Origin: Gemmatimonadota bacterium
GTDB lineage: Bacteria; Gemmatimonadota; Gemmatimonadetes; Gemmatimonadales; GWC2-71-9
Length of the DNA stretch: 26,103 nt
Assembly: GCA_022573095.1 (NCBI GenBank)
Contig: JACZUR010000002.1
Location: 1 to 26,103, forward strand
Direction of reading: 5' to 3'
Made by a program: the position numbers and the translations under genes. Shown here in pieces: positions 1-8,893 of this stretch; within the stretch, counting starts at the first letter, position 1; every line of letters starts with the position of its first letter. The notes under the pieces are model-generated. The model was not told the DNA's origin, did not search any database, and saw only the letters and a program-made list of their open reading frames with translations.

Positions 1-27
1 TGCCACGAGCGGCGTTCAAGGAGTCAC

Positions 28-1044
28 TCAAGCAAGCGCAGCTGGGTTCGACCCGGAAGTAATCTCACCTACGACCGACCACGACTGCAAGTCTATGACA
101 GAGATCGTGTTGGACTGTGTGTTGGCAACGTAGGCCATGCGATCGTCCGGAGTGATCAACAGCCCGATAGGTACGTTGCCGACTGCTATTCGCCTCTCGA
201 CAGTCCAGGAGTTCAAGTTCACTACAGCGATTTCGTTTCCGGTCGCATTCGAAATTAGAACCTCACCGCCACTCGGCCGGACCTTGACCCGGATGGGGAA
301 CAGCCCCACGGCAAGAGTTCTGACCAGCGAAAGAGTCCGGGCGTCAATCTCCGAGAGAGTTCCCGCCGAACGATTCGTCGCGTAGACGAAGTTACCGTCG
401 GGGGAGACATCGATGCCCTCAGTACCGGCGCCTAGTTCGATGTTACCGAGAACATCACCACTAGTAGCATCAACAGCCGTCACGCTTCCGCTTCCGATGT
501 TCGCAGTGAAGATCCTGCCCAGCGGCTGGGAAACAGCTACCTGGTGAGTAACGCTCTGACTCGTGGCGACGGCTTTCGCTATGGTGCCGTTGGCCGGGTC
601 AACCTGCAACACATGCCCGGACCCTTCTGTAGTAACCCAGATTGAACCGTCCGCGGCAACGGTTATCCCGTGCGGCCGCGTATGCTGGCCGAGGTTGATC
701 GTGGCGCTGACCGTGCCTGAAGCAAGATCTATCACCGTGATTGTGTTACCCGGATTAGAATTGGTCCCGTAGTCGCTTACGTAGGCCGTGGCTCCATCGG
801 GCGAAACTGCAACTTCATGCGGTGAAAACCCTGTGGGTGCAGTCCGGAGTTCTTCCATCGTCGACGGATTGATGATGGAGAGACTGCTCAACCCCTTGTT
901 TACAACGAGCAGGCGTGCGTCAGATGAGTTGGGACTCGCCGGAGACGAGCAAGAGGCGACGGTCCACACTAGAGCAGCGTTAAGAAACGTTAGCGTTCCA
1001 AAACGAAACCCCTTGCTCTTGCGGCCAAGGACACTAGTCATCAT
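28..1044 (-). CDS. YVTN/YncE-type beta-propeller lipoprotein
   Basis: Predicted outer-surface or periplasmic seven-bladed beta-propeller lipoprotein of 338 residues. The N-terminus has basic residues, a hydrophobic stretch and the lipobox V-A-S-C with Cys32 as the acylated residue, followed by a Ser/Pro/Asn-rich linker. From about residue 43 to the end there are repeated blades of the type 'VSPDG..AYVSD....ITVIDL.SGTV', typical of YVTN/YncE proteins (for example VSPDGNFVYATNRSAGTL and ITPDDRMAYVANTQSNTI). Members of this family are mostly of unknown function; some bind DNA, nucleotides or metals, but nothing here points to a ligand. The start could be either of two adjacent ATG codons (1042-1044 or 1039-1041). 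The upstream region is rich in hairpins and shows only a G-run as a possible ribosome site. It lies downstream of the efflux operon on the same strand, separated by about 160 bases. Confidence 0.85.
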   Translation of the reverse strand: MMTSVLGRKSKGFRFGTLTFLNAALVWTVASCSSPASPNSSDARLLVVNKGLSSLSIINPSTMEELRTAPTGFSPHEVAVSPDGATAYVSDYGTNSNPGNTITVIDLASGTVSATINLGQHTRPHGITVAADGSIWVTTEGSGHVLQVDPANGTIAKAVATSQSVTHQVAVSQPLGRIFTANIGSGSVTAVDATSGDVLGNIELGAGTEGIDVSPDGNFVYATNRSAGTLSEIDARTLSLVRTLAVGLFPIRVKVRPSGGEVLISNATGNEIAVVNLNSWTVERRIAVGNVPIGLLITPDDRMAYVANTQSNTISVIDLQSWSVVGEITSGSNPAALA

Positions 1045-1062
1045 AGGCGAAACCCCCGACTG

Positions 1063-1089
1063 GAAAGAGCGCCGCTACGGCGCTCTTTC
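1063..1089 (-). terminator. 12-bp perfect hairpin, attenuator or terminator-like
   Basis: GAAAGAGCGCCG and CGGCGCTCTTTC form a perfect 12-bp inverted repeat with a three-base loop. On the minus strand it lies after the RND permease stop and only 18 bases before the lipoprotein start. There is no long U-tract after the stem, although the stem's own 3' arm ends in CUCUUUC. It can be the terminator of the efflux operon, or a 5'-leader structure of the lipoprotein mRNA, because there is no room for a promoter between it and the start codon. Confidence 0.55.
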
Positions 1090-1111
1090 ACTCGGAGTGA
1101 GGAATTTCTGA

Positions 1112-1138
1112 GTTTCACACACCAAAGGTGAGTGAAAC
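1112..1138. repeat. inverted repeat, 11 pairs with one A/A mismatch
   Basis: GTTTCAC-A-CACC, loop AAA, then GGTG-A-GTGAAAC. This second strong hairpin lies between the RND permease stop and the lipoprotein start, next to the 12-bp hairpin at 1063-1089. A weaker third repeat (GCTGG at 1140-1144 with CCAGC at 1153-1157) follows directly. The dyad could equally be an operator for a transcription factor or an RNA hairpin. Confidence 0.5.
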
Positions 1139-1203
1139 AGCTGGGTCTCAAACCAGCCTACAGGAAGCTACCCGGGTTGGCCCGTTTTGTTTCGCCGGCC
1201 ATG

Positions 1204-4200
1204 CTAAGCGGGCGAAGCCGTCGTGGCGAGAGCCTGCACCCTCACCCTCCTCTTCTCCGCACGCTTCTCGAACAGGTTGTAGAGCGAAGGAGTTACCGTA
1301 AGAACCAGTAGAGTAGAGCTGGTCAGTCCGCCGATCAGGGCGTAGGCCAGAGCATTCCAGATGTTCGCATCGCTGCTCTCGCTGAACAGAACCAGCGGAA
1401 GCAGGCCGAAGATCGTTGTCGTGCCCGTCATCAGGATCGGTCTGACACGCTCCAGCGTGCCCTCGATGACCGCTTTCTCCAATGGCTGTCCGTGAACGCG
1501 CCGCAGTTGGTTGATGTGATCCACGAGGAGGATGGCGTTGTTCACGACGACACCTCCCATCATGATCACTCCGATGTACGCTTCCCGGGTGAAGCTCGCC
1601 CCGGTGTAGAAAAACATCAGGAACACGCCAATCAACGCCATGGGCACAGTGAGTAAGACGGTGAGAGGCAACGTCAATGACTCGAAGAGAGCTGCCGTAA
1701 CCATAAATATCAATGCAATAGAAACTGCCAATACGGTGTAGATCTGTGCTTGCTCATCTTCGCCCCAAGACCATTCCTGGCTGGTCTCGATCGTGTACCC
1801 GTCAGGAAGTCTCGTGGCATCGACGACCGCATCGCGTACCCTATCGCCCAGTTTCCGCGGCCCCCGGAACTCATAGCGGATCGCGCGCTCGTACTGCTGG
1901 TTCTCACGGTCTATCTGATTCAAAACTTCGCGCGGTTCGATAGTGGCAACATCGCCGAGTCTAACGCCCTGGGAGGAGGCGCCCTGCCCTGTCAGCAAGA
2001 GTTCGCGTAGATCGAAAACGTCCAGCGTCCTGAAACCGGCGAACTTCACGTCGAACAAGAGTTCGTCGCCTCCAACCCTCAGCGTGGTCGTTCGCGCCCG
2101 TCCGCCCACCGATGCCTGCACCTGAGTCACTACGTCGCGCGCCGTAATCTGATGCATGGCGAGCCGCGGCCTGTCCAGTTGCACGGCATACTCCGTAACC
2201 CTTTCGCCCATCCACCAGTTTCCACCAGCGTTAATATTCACATCCCTGACGCGGCTGAATCTCTCCAGCCGGCTTTGGAGATCAAGGGCAATTTCTCGGA
2301 CCATCTCATAGTTATAACCGAGAACCTGAAGCCGGTAATTCGGTGGACTTGAACCGCCGCCATAGAACGACGGACCGTAGCCGTACACTCGTACCTGCGG
2401 TCCGCCAAACTCGAAGCTGTAAGCTACCAGCTGCTCCTTGATGGCCTCGGGAATTCCGGTGTTCTCGAGAGAGTCGGGAAACGTCACGCGAATGTAGGCG
2501 AATAGATCCCGCACCTGAGTCGTGAACTGCTCGACCTCCGGCATCTCTTTCAGGCGGTCCTCGAAGTGCCGGGTAAGTTCGTCGGTACTCTGCAACTCGG
2601 CGCCGAGCGGCTGTCTTATCTGGATCGCTATATAACTGTCACCGCCCCACCAACCGCCCCAGAGTACACCGCGGTTCACGTACTTGTCGAATAAGGAATA
2701 CGAACCGTAAAACATTCCTCCCGCCAACACTATGGTGACCCACGGATGACGCACCGTAAAGCCGACAGTGGAGGCATAAAAGCGAACGTAGAGCGGGCGC
2801 CTTCTCTGCACGGACGTTCTTTGGCCTCCACTGCTCATTTCTCGCATGGGTACGCGAAGTACTCTGGACGCTAGAGCGGGAATAAAGCTGAAAGCGACCA
2901 ACAGGCTTCCCAAGAGGCTGATGCCCACCACAGTCGCCAGCGGTATGTAGTAGACGCGGAGTTCACCCTGCATGTAGACGAACGGGATGAACACGATCAA
3001 TGTCGTCAGTGTCGACGCCATTATCGGTAACACGACTTCCTTGGCACCTTTTTCAGCGGCTGCGGCGGACTCCTCTCCTCTGTTACGCCTCCTGTAGACG
3101 TTTTCCAGAACGACAATGGCGTTATCCACGATGAGCCCGAAGCCCATCGCGAGACCCATGAGCGTGAGGAGATTTAGAGTAAAGCCTGCAAAGTAGATAA
3201 CGTTGATCGCAATCACTATCGAAAAGCCGATGGTTGCAAAGATGATGCCCGCAGATCGAAAAGATCTCAGAAATACAAGCAGTACCACGAAGATCACCAT
3301 TGCCGCGGCGATCGCCCGCGACCGAAGGTTGGTAAGCTGTTTCTTTACCTCTTCGCTTTCATCGCTGTCAAGAATGAGTCGCATACCCGGCAAATGTCTG
3401 GATTCCAACGCGGTAACGCGTTCTTTCACTCTGTCCGCAACTTCAACGACGTTGGTTCCAAGTTCCTTGACGATCTCGAACGAAACTGCCGGCAAGCCAT
3501 CGATGCGGTAGTATGCCCGCGCCTCTTCGAACGTGTCGCGGACGACGGCGACATCGTTCAGTCTGATGAGCCTTCCGCCTTCACTCGAGATAATCATCTC
3601 GCGTACTTCCTGCGGCGAAGCGACCAACTCCCTTACGGCCAGAACACGGCGCTGCGCGTCTTCAGTAACGGCTCCAGCTTCTATTACTTGTTCGAGCCCG
3701 GAGATCTGCTGGCGTACGCGGTTGATGTCGAGTCCGAACGATCGAATCCTGTTCTGATCCAGCTCGATTTGCAGCACGCGCCGGCGGCCGCCGCGCGAGA
3801 CGACATCCGCAACACCCTCTACCTGAAGCAGATCGGCCTTGATCACATCATCGAGATGAGTGCGCAGCGCTTCCATCGTGTAGGGACCGGTAACCGTATA
3901 GCTCAGGAACTCCCGGGTCTGATCTCTGAACTCCTCCGGCACGTACAGCTGCACAGTAGGGGTCGAAGCCTCAGCTGGCAGGTCTTCGTCGAGCACGATA
4001 AGCCTCTCCGACAACTCGAGCCGAGTGAAGTCCATGTCGGTGTCGCGGTCGAACTCAACGGTTATCGTGGCTGTTCCAAATCCATTCACCTGATTCGAGC
4101 GAGACCTAATCCTTTCGACTCCCCTGAGTTGCTGAATCGCAGCCTCCAACGGCGCAGTGAGAAATGCTTCCGTAACCTCGGGAGAAGCACCGCGCCATCT

Positions 4201-4341
4201 TGCCTCGACGGTGAGTTGGGGCAGATCCGTGTTGGGGAGTAGTTCGATAGGAATGTTGCGCCACGCCGCGACACCCAAGACAGCGACAACAGCGTATACC
4301 ATCGTCACTGCGACCGGTCTTCTAATTGAAAGACGAATCAT
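1204..4341 (-). CDS. RND efflux permease, second of tandem pair
   Basis: Inner-membrane proton-driven RND transporter (AcrB/MdtB/CzcA superfamily, HAE-1-like), 1045 residues, full length. TM1 follows the usual start 'MIRLSIRRPVAVTM'. Two porter domains follow TM1 and TM7. TM4 carries the proton-relay Asp in 'GLIVDNAIVVLEN' (D406, with Asn at the next position where AcrB has a second Asp). TM10-11 has 'GGVVVNNAILLVDHINQ'. The second porter segment opens with an unusual Gly/Trp-rich stretch, WGGWWGG at about 561-567. The start codon overlaps the stop of the upstream permease (ATGA at 4338-4341), so the two are translationally coupled, which fits a heteromeric pump like MdtBC. Substrate cannot be read from sequence; drugs, lipids and siderophores are all possible. 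Confidence 0.95.
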   Translation of the reverse strand: MIRLSIRRPVAVTMVYAVVAVLGVAAWRNIPIELLPNTDLPQLTVEARWRGASPEVTEAFLTAPLEAAIQQLRGVERIRSRSNQVNGFGTATITVEFDRDTDMDFTRLELSERLIVLDEDLPAEASTPTVQLYVPEEFRDQTREFLSYTVTGPYTMEALRTHLDDVIKADLLQVEGVADVVSRGGRRRVLQIELDQNRIRSFGLDINRVRQQISGLEQVIEAGAVTEDAQRRVLAVRELVASPQEVREMIISSEGGRLIRLNDVAVVRDTFEEARAYYRIDGLPAVSFEIVKELGTNVVEVADRVKERVTALESRHLPGMRLILDSDESEEVKKQLTNLRSRAIAAAMVIFVVLLVFLRSFRSAGIIFATIGFSIVIAINVIYFAGFTLNLLTLMGLAMGFGLIVDNAIVVLENVYRRRNRGEESAAAAEKGAKEVVLPIMASTLTTLIVFIPFVYMQGELRVYYIPLATVVGISLLGSLLVAFSFIPALASRVLRVPMREMSSGGQRTSVQRRRPLYVRFYASTVGFTVRHPWVTIVLAGGMFYGSYSLFDKYVNRGVLWGGWWGGDSYIAIQIRQPLGAELQSTDELTRHFEDRLKEMPEVEQFTTQVRDLFAYIRVTFPDSLENTGIPEAIKEQLVAYSFEFGGPQVRVYGYGPSFYGGGSSPPNYRLQVLGYNYEMVREIALDLQSRLERFSRVRDVNINAGGNWWMGERVTEYAVQLDRPRLAMHQITARDVVTQVQASVGGRARTTTLRVGGDELLFDVKFAGFRTLDVFDLRELLLTGQGASSQGVRLGDVATIEPREVLNQIDRENQQYERAIRYEFRGPRKLGDRVRDAVVDATRLPDGYTIETSQEWSWGEDEQAQIYTVLAVSIALIFMVTAALFESLTLPLTVLLTVPMALIGVFLMFFYTGASFTREAYIGVIMMGGVVVNNAILLVDHINQLRRVHGQPLEKAVIEGTLERVRPILMTGTTTIFGLLPLVLFSESSDANIWNALAYALIGGLTSSTLLVLTVTPSLYNLFEKRAEKRRVRVQALATTASPA

Positions 4342-7300
4342 GTATCGCTCCGCGCTGGCAAAGCCGTAATTCGATCTGCAGCGGGTTGTGGACTCGACCA
4401 GCCGAACGCAGATCGGATGCCGTGACCAGCCTGCTCCACCAGATCGTAACCAACGGGCACTACAAACAGCGTCAGCAAGGTGGCGCTCAAGAGTCCCCCG
4501 ATCACGGCTATTGCCAGAGGCGCCCTAAGATCGGAACCTCTTCCGAGACCCAGCGCCATCGGCGCCAGCCCGAGCACAGTGGTAACGGTCGTCATGATTA
4601 TCGGCCGCAGGCGAACTCGCCCCGCCTCCAGTATCGCCTCGCGAACCGTGCTGCCCTTCACTCGATTCTGATTTATGAAGTCCACCTTTACGATGGCATC
4701 GTTAACGACTATGCCGACCAGAATAACGAGTCCTATCAAACTCATGGTGTTGAGACCCGATCCGCTTATCCAGAGCGCAAGCGAGGCTCCCACCGTCGCC
4801 AGCGGTACGCTCAGCAGGATAGTGAACGGGTGTACAAACGACTCGAATTGGGCGGCGAGAATCATATAGACGAGTAGCAAGGCCAGCAGGAAAGCGAAGC
4901 CCAGGCTCCTGAAACTCTTCGCCCTCTCTTCATTCTCGCCGCCAACTTCGACTCTCATCCTTGCGGGCGGCGGTGTCTCGGATATCACGCTTCTCACATC
5001 ACTCAGCGCGGCGTCGAGACCGCCACGGGCGACATCGGCATAAACCGTTACCACCCTGGTCTGATCCAACCTTCGCACCTCGGCAGGCCCCACCGCTTCC
5101 CTGGTCGTTATCAATTCCCGAAGGGGAATTCCATTGATATTCAGTAGTTGCAGCGACGCGAGCGAGTGCCGCTCCGCGTCGGGAAGACGCACGACGATTG
5201 GGATTTTCTGATCGAACTCGACGAACTCAGTAGCGATGCGTCCACGCATGTAACCTTCCACGGTTTGCGCGACGAGCCGCGGCTCGATCCCGAACGCGGC
5301 GGCCCGGTCCCGATCCACCTCTATTAACACTTCCGGTTGTCCCTCGTCACCCTGGGTTCTCACGTTGGTAAGGCTTTCTAACCCGGCAAGCACCTGTTCG
5401 ATCTGCGAAGCGTACAGATTCGCAGCAACGAGATTGTCGCTTCGCACGCGCACAGCGAGATCGGCATCACTGCTCCCTAGGAGGCGGCCCAGGTTAGTGG
5501 CCTCACCGGTCACGACGGCGAGGACTCCGGCCGGAAAGGTTGCGAACACTGACGCCATCCGCTCGATTACGTCGAGCGTCTTCGCTCCTTCAACGAGCCG
5601 CACATCGACTACCGCCGTGTTGATTCCCGATTGCTCGTCGCTGACACCTTCCACCGCCATCTGGCGCCCTACGCGCGAAAACACGGCTTCGATTTCCGGG
5701 TCTGCGTTGAGGGCCTCTTCGAGGCGTCGAGCGGTTTCAGAGGTTTGGTCTATAGGAGTACCACGGTCGAGCCGCAGACGCATCTGGAACGATCCCTGGT
5801 CGACATCAGGCAACACAGAGCGATCGAGTGTCACACCCAAGGCCAGCCCCAGCAAGAGCACTCCCGCCGAAGCTCCAACCACTGCACCACGATGATCGAG
5901 GGCGAGTTCGAGTTTATCGTGATACCATTGGGCGAAGCGAGTGAACATCCGATCGAAGGCGACAAGAAACGGTCCGAACAGCTTACCGGCAAGGCGTCCG
6001 ATACCTCTACCTATCTTCAGAAAGAAGCGGTACGCGAACCCCGCTTCCGCCTCGCCGGCAGCATCGTTCCACCGCGCTGCTATCGTCGGCAGCAACGTCA
6101 GCGCGACCAGCAAACTGGCAGCAAGGGCAAACGCCACCGCGAACGAAACTGCTCCGAACAGCTGCCCGGCAACGCCTTGCACATATATGATCGGACCAAA
6201 CACACTTATCGTGGTCAGTGTTGATGCAGTAATTGCGCCTTGCACCTCTTCTGCTCCCGCCGCCGCCGCCGCCGCCGGAGATTTACCCAGCTGTCGATGC
6301 CGGAAGATGTTCTCGAGCACTACTATCGAGTTGTCCACCAGCATGCCGACCCCGAGCGCCAACCCACCTAGGCTCATGATGTTGAGCGTAACACCAGCCA
6401 TATCGAGAAGTGGGAACGCCGCGATTACCGAGATCGGTATGGCCAGCCCGATGGCAACCGGGTACCTCACATCTTGCAAGAACAGGAACAGCACCAGGAA
6501 CGACAGCACGCCTCCGTAGAGCAGCGCCTGCACCACACTCGAGATGGCGTCGCTGATGAACTGCGCCTGCGTCATGGCGACTTCTATACGGAGCTGTGGA
6601 TTCTCCGCTCGGAGCTGCTCCAACACTTCATCTACTTTTTGAGCGGTGCGAACCGTGTTGGCGCCTGCCTCCTTGAACAGGAGGAGGCCAACGGCGTCGC
6701 GTAGGTTGTAGCGGGCGATGCTTTCGCGGTCCCTGAATCCTTCAGAAATCTCTGCTACATCGCCGAGTGTGACTACGCCTCCAATGGCGGTCGAATCTCC
6801 TCCCGCGCGAGAAAGGGGTACTGCGCGAATCTCATCGAGATTTCGAAACTCACCGATCGTGCGCAGTGAATAGCGGAACCGGCCCCGGCGCACCGTGCCG
6901 CCGGGAGCGCTCTGGTTGGCGGCGTCCAGCGCCTCGATCACGTCGTCGAGTTCCACATTGTAACTGTCCAGCAACCGGGGATTGACCGCGACGTGAATCT
7001 CCCGCTCGAGTCCACCGGCGAGCGCAGCTTGGGCAACGCCGTCAATCTGTTCTAGCCTGCGCTTAAAAACTTCCTGCGCAAGTTCCTTGAGTGCAAAGAG
7101 ATCGTTGCCTCCTGCAACCGAGATCGCCATGATCGGCTCTGCGGTCGGGTCGGTGCGTAAAACCACCGGCCGATCCGATTCTTCCGGGAGACGGTCCCGC
7201 AGATTATCGAGCCGCTCCCTCACGTTGAGCACGGCGAAATCCATATCGGTGCCCCAGGCAAAGCGGAGCGTAACAAGAGACGTCCCTTCCCTCGATACGC

Positions 7301-7544
7301 TCTCGACACTCTGAACACCCGGTACGGCGCTGACGGCCTGCTCAACCGGTTCGGTTACGAACTGTTCCACCTCGGTGGGAGCTACATCGGGATATGTCGT
7401 GAAGACAACGAGCTCGGGATAAGAAACGTCGGGAAGCAGATCAATAGGAATGCGTTCGAAAGAGATCGCTCCCAGGACGCCGATCGCGACGAAAAGCATG
7501 GCGACCGCGACGGGACGCTTAATCGATCGACTGGAGAGTGACAT
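4338..7544 (-). CDS. RND efflux permease, first of tandem pair
   Basis: Full-length RND superfamily inner-membrane transporter of 1068 residues, distinct in sequence from its downstream partner. TM4 has 'GVGMLVDNSIVVLENIF' with the relay Asp at D404. The cytoplasmic loop after it holds a six-Ala run encoded by a (GCG)6 tract near 6257-6277, a place prone to slippage. TM10 reads 'ILVGIVVNDAIVKVDFINQ', where the extra Asp and Lys may replace the usual Lys/Asp relay partners. The C-terminal tail after TM12 is Pro/Ala-rich and poorly conserved. The start lies 11 bases after the stop of the TolC-like gene without a clear SD of its own, and the stop overlaps the next permease by four bases. Together with adaptor and outer membrane factor it makes a complete tripartite pump. 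Confidence 0.95.
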   Translation of the reverse strand: MSLSSRSIKRPVAVAMLFVAIGVLGAISFERIPIDLLPDVSYPELVVFTTYPDVAPTEVEQFVTEPVEQAVSAVPGVQSVESVSREGTSLVTLRFAWGTDMDFAVLNVRERLDNLRDRLPEESDRPVVLRTDPTAEPIMAISVAGGNDLFALKELAQEVFKRRLEQIDGVAQAALAGGLEREIHVAVNPRLLDSYNVELDDVIEALDAANQSAPGGTVRRGRFRYSLRTIGEFRNLDEIRAVPLSRAGGDSTAIGGVVTLGDVAEISEGFRDRESIARYNLRDAVGLLLFKEAGANTVRTAQKVDEVLEQLRAENPQLRIEVAMTQAQFISDAISSVVQALLYGGVLSFLVLFLFLQDVRYPVAIGLAIPISVIAAFPLLDMAGVTLNIMSLGGLALGVGMLVDNSIVVLENIFRHRQLGKSPAAAAAAGAEEVQGAITASTLTTISVFGPIIYVQGVAGQLFGAVSFAVAFALAASLLVALTLLPTIAARWNDAAGEAEAGFAYRFFLKIGRGIGRLAGKLFGPFLVAFDRMFTRFAQWYHDKLELALDHRGAVVGASAGVLLLGLALGVTLDRSVLPDVDQGSFQMRLRLDRGTPIDQTSETARRLEEALNADPEIEAVFSRVGRQMAVEGVSDEQSGINTAVVDVRLVEGAKTLDVIERMASVFATFPAGVLAVVTGEATNLGRLLGSSDADLAVRVRSDNLVAANLYASQIEQVLAGLESLTNVRTQGDEGQPEVLIEVDRDRAAAFGIEPRLVAQTVEGYMRGRIATEFVEFDQKIPIVVRLPDAERHSLASLQLLNINGIPLRELITTREAVGPAEVRRLDQTRVVTVYADVARGGLDAALSDVRSVISETPPPARMRVEVGGENEERAKSFRSLGFAFLLALLLVYMILAAQFESFVHPFTILLSVPLATVGASLALWISGSGLNTMSLIGLVILVGIVVNDAIVKVDFINQNRVKGSTVREAILEAGRVRLRPIIMTTVTTVLGLAPMALGLGRGSDLRAPLAIAVIGGLLSATLLTLFVVPVGYDLVEQAGHGIRSAFGWSSPQPAADRITALPARSDT

Positions 7545-7555
7545 CTAGGGCTGTT

Positions 7556-8893
7556 CTACCTGACGTCTTGGCCCACGGCTTCTTCCAGCGTGGCGAGCGC
7601 AGCGGCCAGATCGTACTCGGCGTTGACCGCCCTACGTTCCGCCTGCGCGGCGCGCTCACGAACGGTTTGCAGATTCGTGAAGTTGATCGCGCCGAGCCGG
7701 TATTGCTGCTGCGCCAAACCGAGTTGCCGTCGGCTGAGTTCGAGAGCACGCAGTTCGACTTGAAGGGCTTCGTACGTGTTCTCCAGGTCTATCACCGCGC
7801 TCCGCACCTGCTGTTCGACCTGAAGAATTCCCTCACGTAGGTCCTCTTCGGCAATTATCGCGCTCATGTCCGCTTCGGCGATCAAGCTCGACGTACTGAA
7901 GCCGTCGAAAATCGGTATCTGCACACTGAGGTTGAATCCGAAAGACCGATTACGGGGATTGAGACGGAAAAAAGCATCGTAGTCGTTGAGACTCGCGGCC
8001 CTGTTGAAGTCCACTCCTGCGCTGATGGTAGGCCACCGTCCGCCTCGCGTAGCCGTCGCCTGGCTGCGGGCGGCGCCCGCGTTGGCCTCGAGTTGGGAAA
8101 CTCTCGGACTGTTGCGCCGCGCCACAGCAACCAGCGAGTCCGCGTTCAATTCCACAGAATCGAAGGGTTCCGGGAAGTCGTCCACAAGAGAAAACTCTGT
8201 GCCTGGGTCGATTCCTATCTGCTGTTCAAGTCGCAAGAAGGACCTGCGTGAATTTCCGCGCGCGCGCTCGACCGCAAGTTCTTGACGGGATACGTCGACC
8301 CGCGCGCCGAGCACGTCGACTTGCGTGGCGCCTGCGATGCGGAAGAGGCGTTCGGTCGCGTCGAGCTGTCCCTGGGCGGAGACGAATAGTTGTTGTTCCA
8401 CCTCGATGAGGCGCAACGATCGTACGGCGTCGTAAAACCTGCGCGTTACTTCACCCTCGAGCGTTACGAGGGCACTCTGTATGCCGAACTCGGCTGCGTT
8501 TGCGCGGCCGCGCGCCGCCCGCAAACGATTGATATTTCGAAACCCGTCGAACAGCGTCATGTTGGCGCTTATCGCCTGTGACACTGAACTACTCCTAAAC
8601 GTTATTGGATTGGGTAGATCGATCGGTTCGCCGAAGTCGTCTTCACCGGTGACGGTGGTGCGCGAAGCTCCTGCGAACGTAGTCCGTGCACTGATCTGAG
8701 GAAGCATGGACCCAAAACCGGATCGAACGGAGGCCGCCGCGGACGAAAACCGAGCCTGAGCCTGCCGATAGGCCGGGTTGCGAGCCCGCGCAATGGCGAG
8801 CGCCTCATCCAGCGTCAGCTGTTGATTCTGTTGGGCCGCGGCGCTCGCGCCGCTAACACCGAGCAGCGCTAGGGCTACGAAGAACTTTCTCAC
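7556..8893 (-). CDS. TolC-family outer membrane efflux protein
   Basis: Outer membrane channel partner of the RND pump, 445 residues, normal for the OEP family. It has a Sec signal peptide (MRKFFVALALLGVSGASA, cleavage near residue 18-20). Two OEP repeats follow, opening with 'LTLDEALAIARARNPAYRQAQA' (shown here as features, residues about 26-47) and, in the second half, 'VDFNRAASLNDYDAFFRLN' followed by 'SVQIPIFDGFSTSS'. Long helical stretches rich in Ala, Arg and Glu form the periplasmic tunnel. The start is GTG at 8891-8893, overlapping the TGA of the adaptor gene (GTGA), so translation is coupled. The order adaptor, TolC, permease, permease on one transcript leaves little doubt about its role in exporting compounds across the outer membrane. 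Confidence 0.93.
   Translation of the reverse strand: MRKFFVALALLGVSGASAAAQQNQQLTLDEALAIARARNPAYRQAQARFSSAAASVRSGFGSMLPQISARTTFAGASRTTVTGEDDFGEPIDLPNPITFRSSSVSQAISANMTLFDGFRNINRLRAARGRANAAEFGIQSALVTLEGEVTRRFYDAVRSLRLIEVEQQLFVSAQGQLDATERLFRIAGATQVDVLGARVDVSRQELAVERARGNSRRSFLRLEQQIGIDPGTEFSLVDDFPEPFDSVELNADSLVAVARRNSPRVSQLEANAGAARSQATATRGGRWPTISAGVDFNRAASLNDYDAFFRLNPRNRSFGFNLSVQIPIFDGFSTSSLIAEADMSAIIAEEDLREGILQVEQQVRSAVIDLENTYEALQVELRALELSRRQLGLAQQQYRLGAINFTNLQTVRERAAQAERRAVNAEYDLAAALATLEEAVGQDVR

Noticed and set aside
1163..1195. plus-strand CGGG-TTGG-CCCG stem followed by TTTTGTTT, terminator-like
   Set aside because: There is no plus-strand gene upstream of it to terminate and the stem is only four pairs.
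3394..4242. 282-codon plus-strand open frame inside the RND permease gene
   Set aside because: It lies fully antisense to a well-conserved RND gene, has no recognisable domain and no SD; it is a by-product of the GC-rich coding strand.
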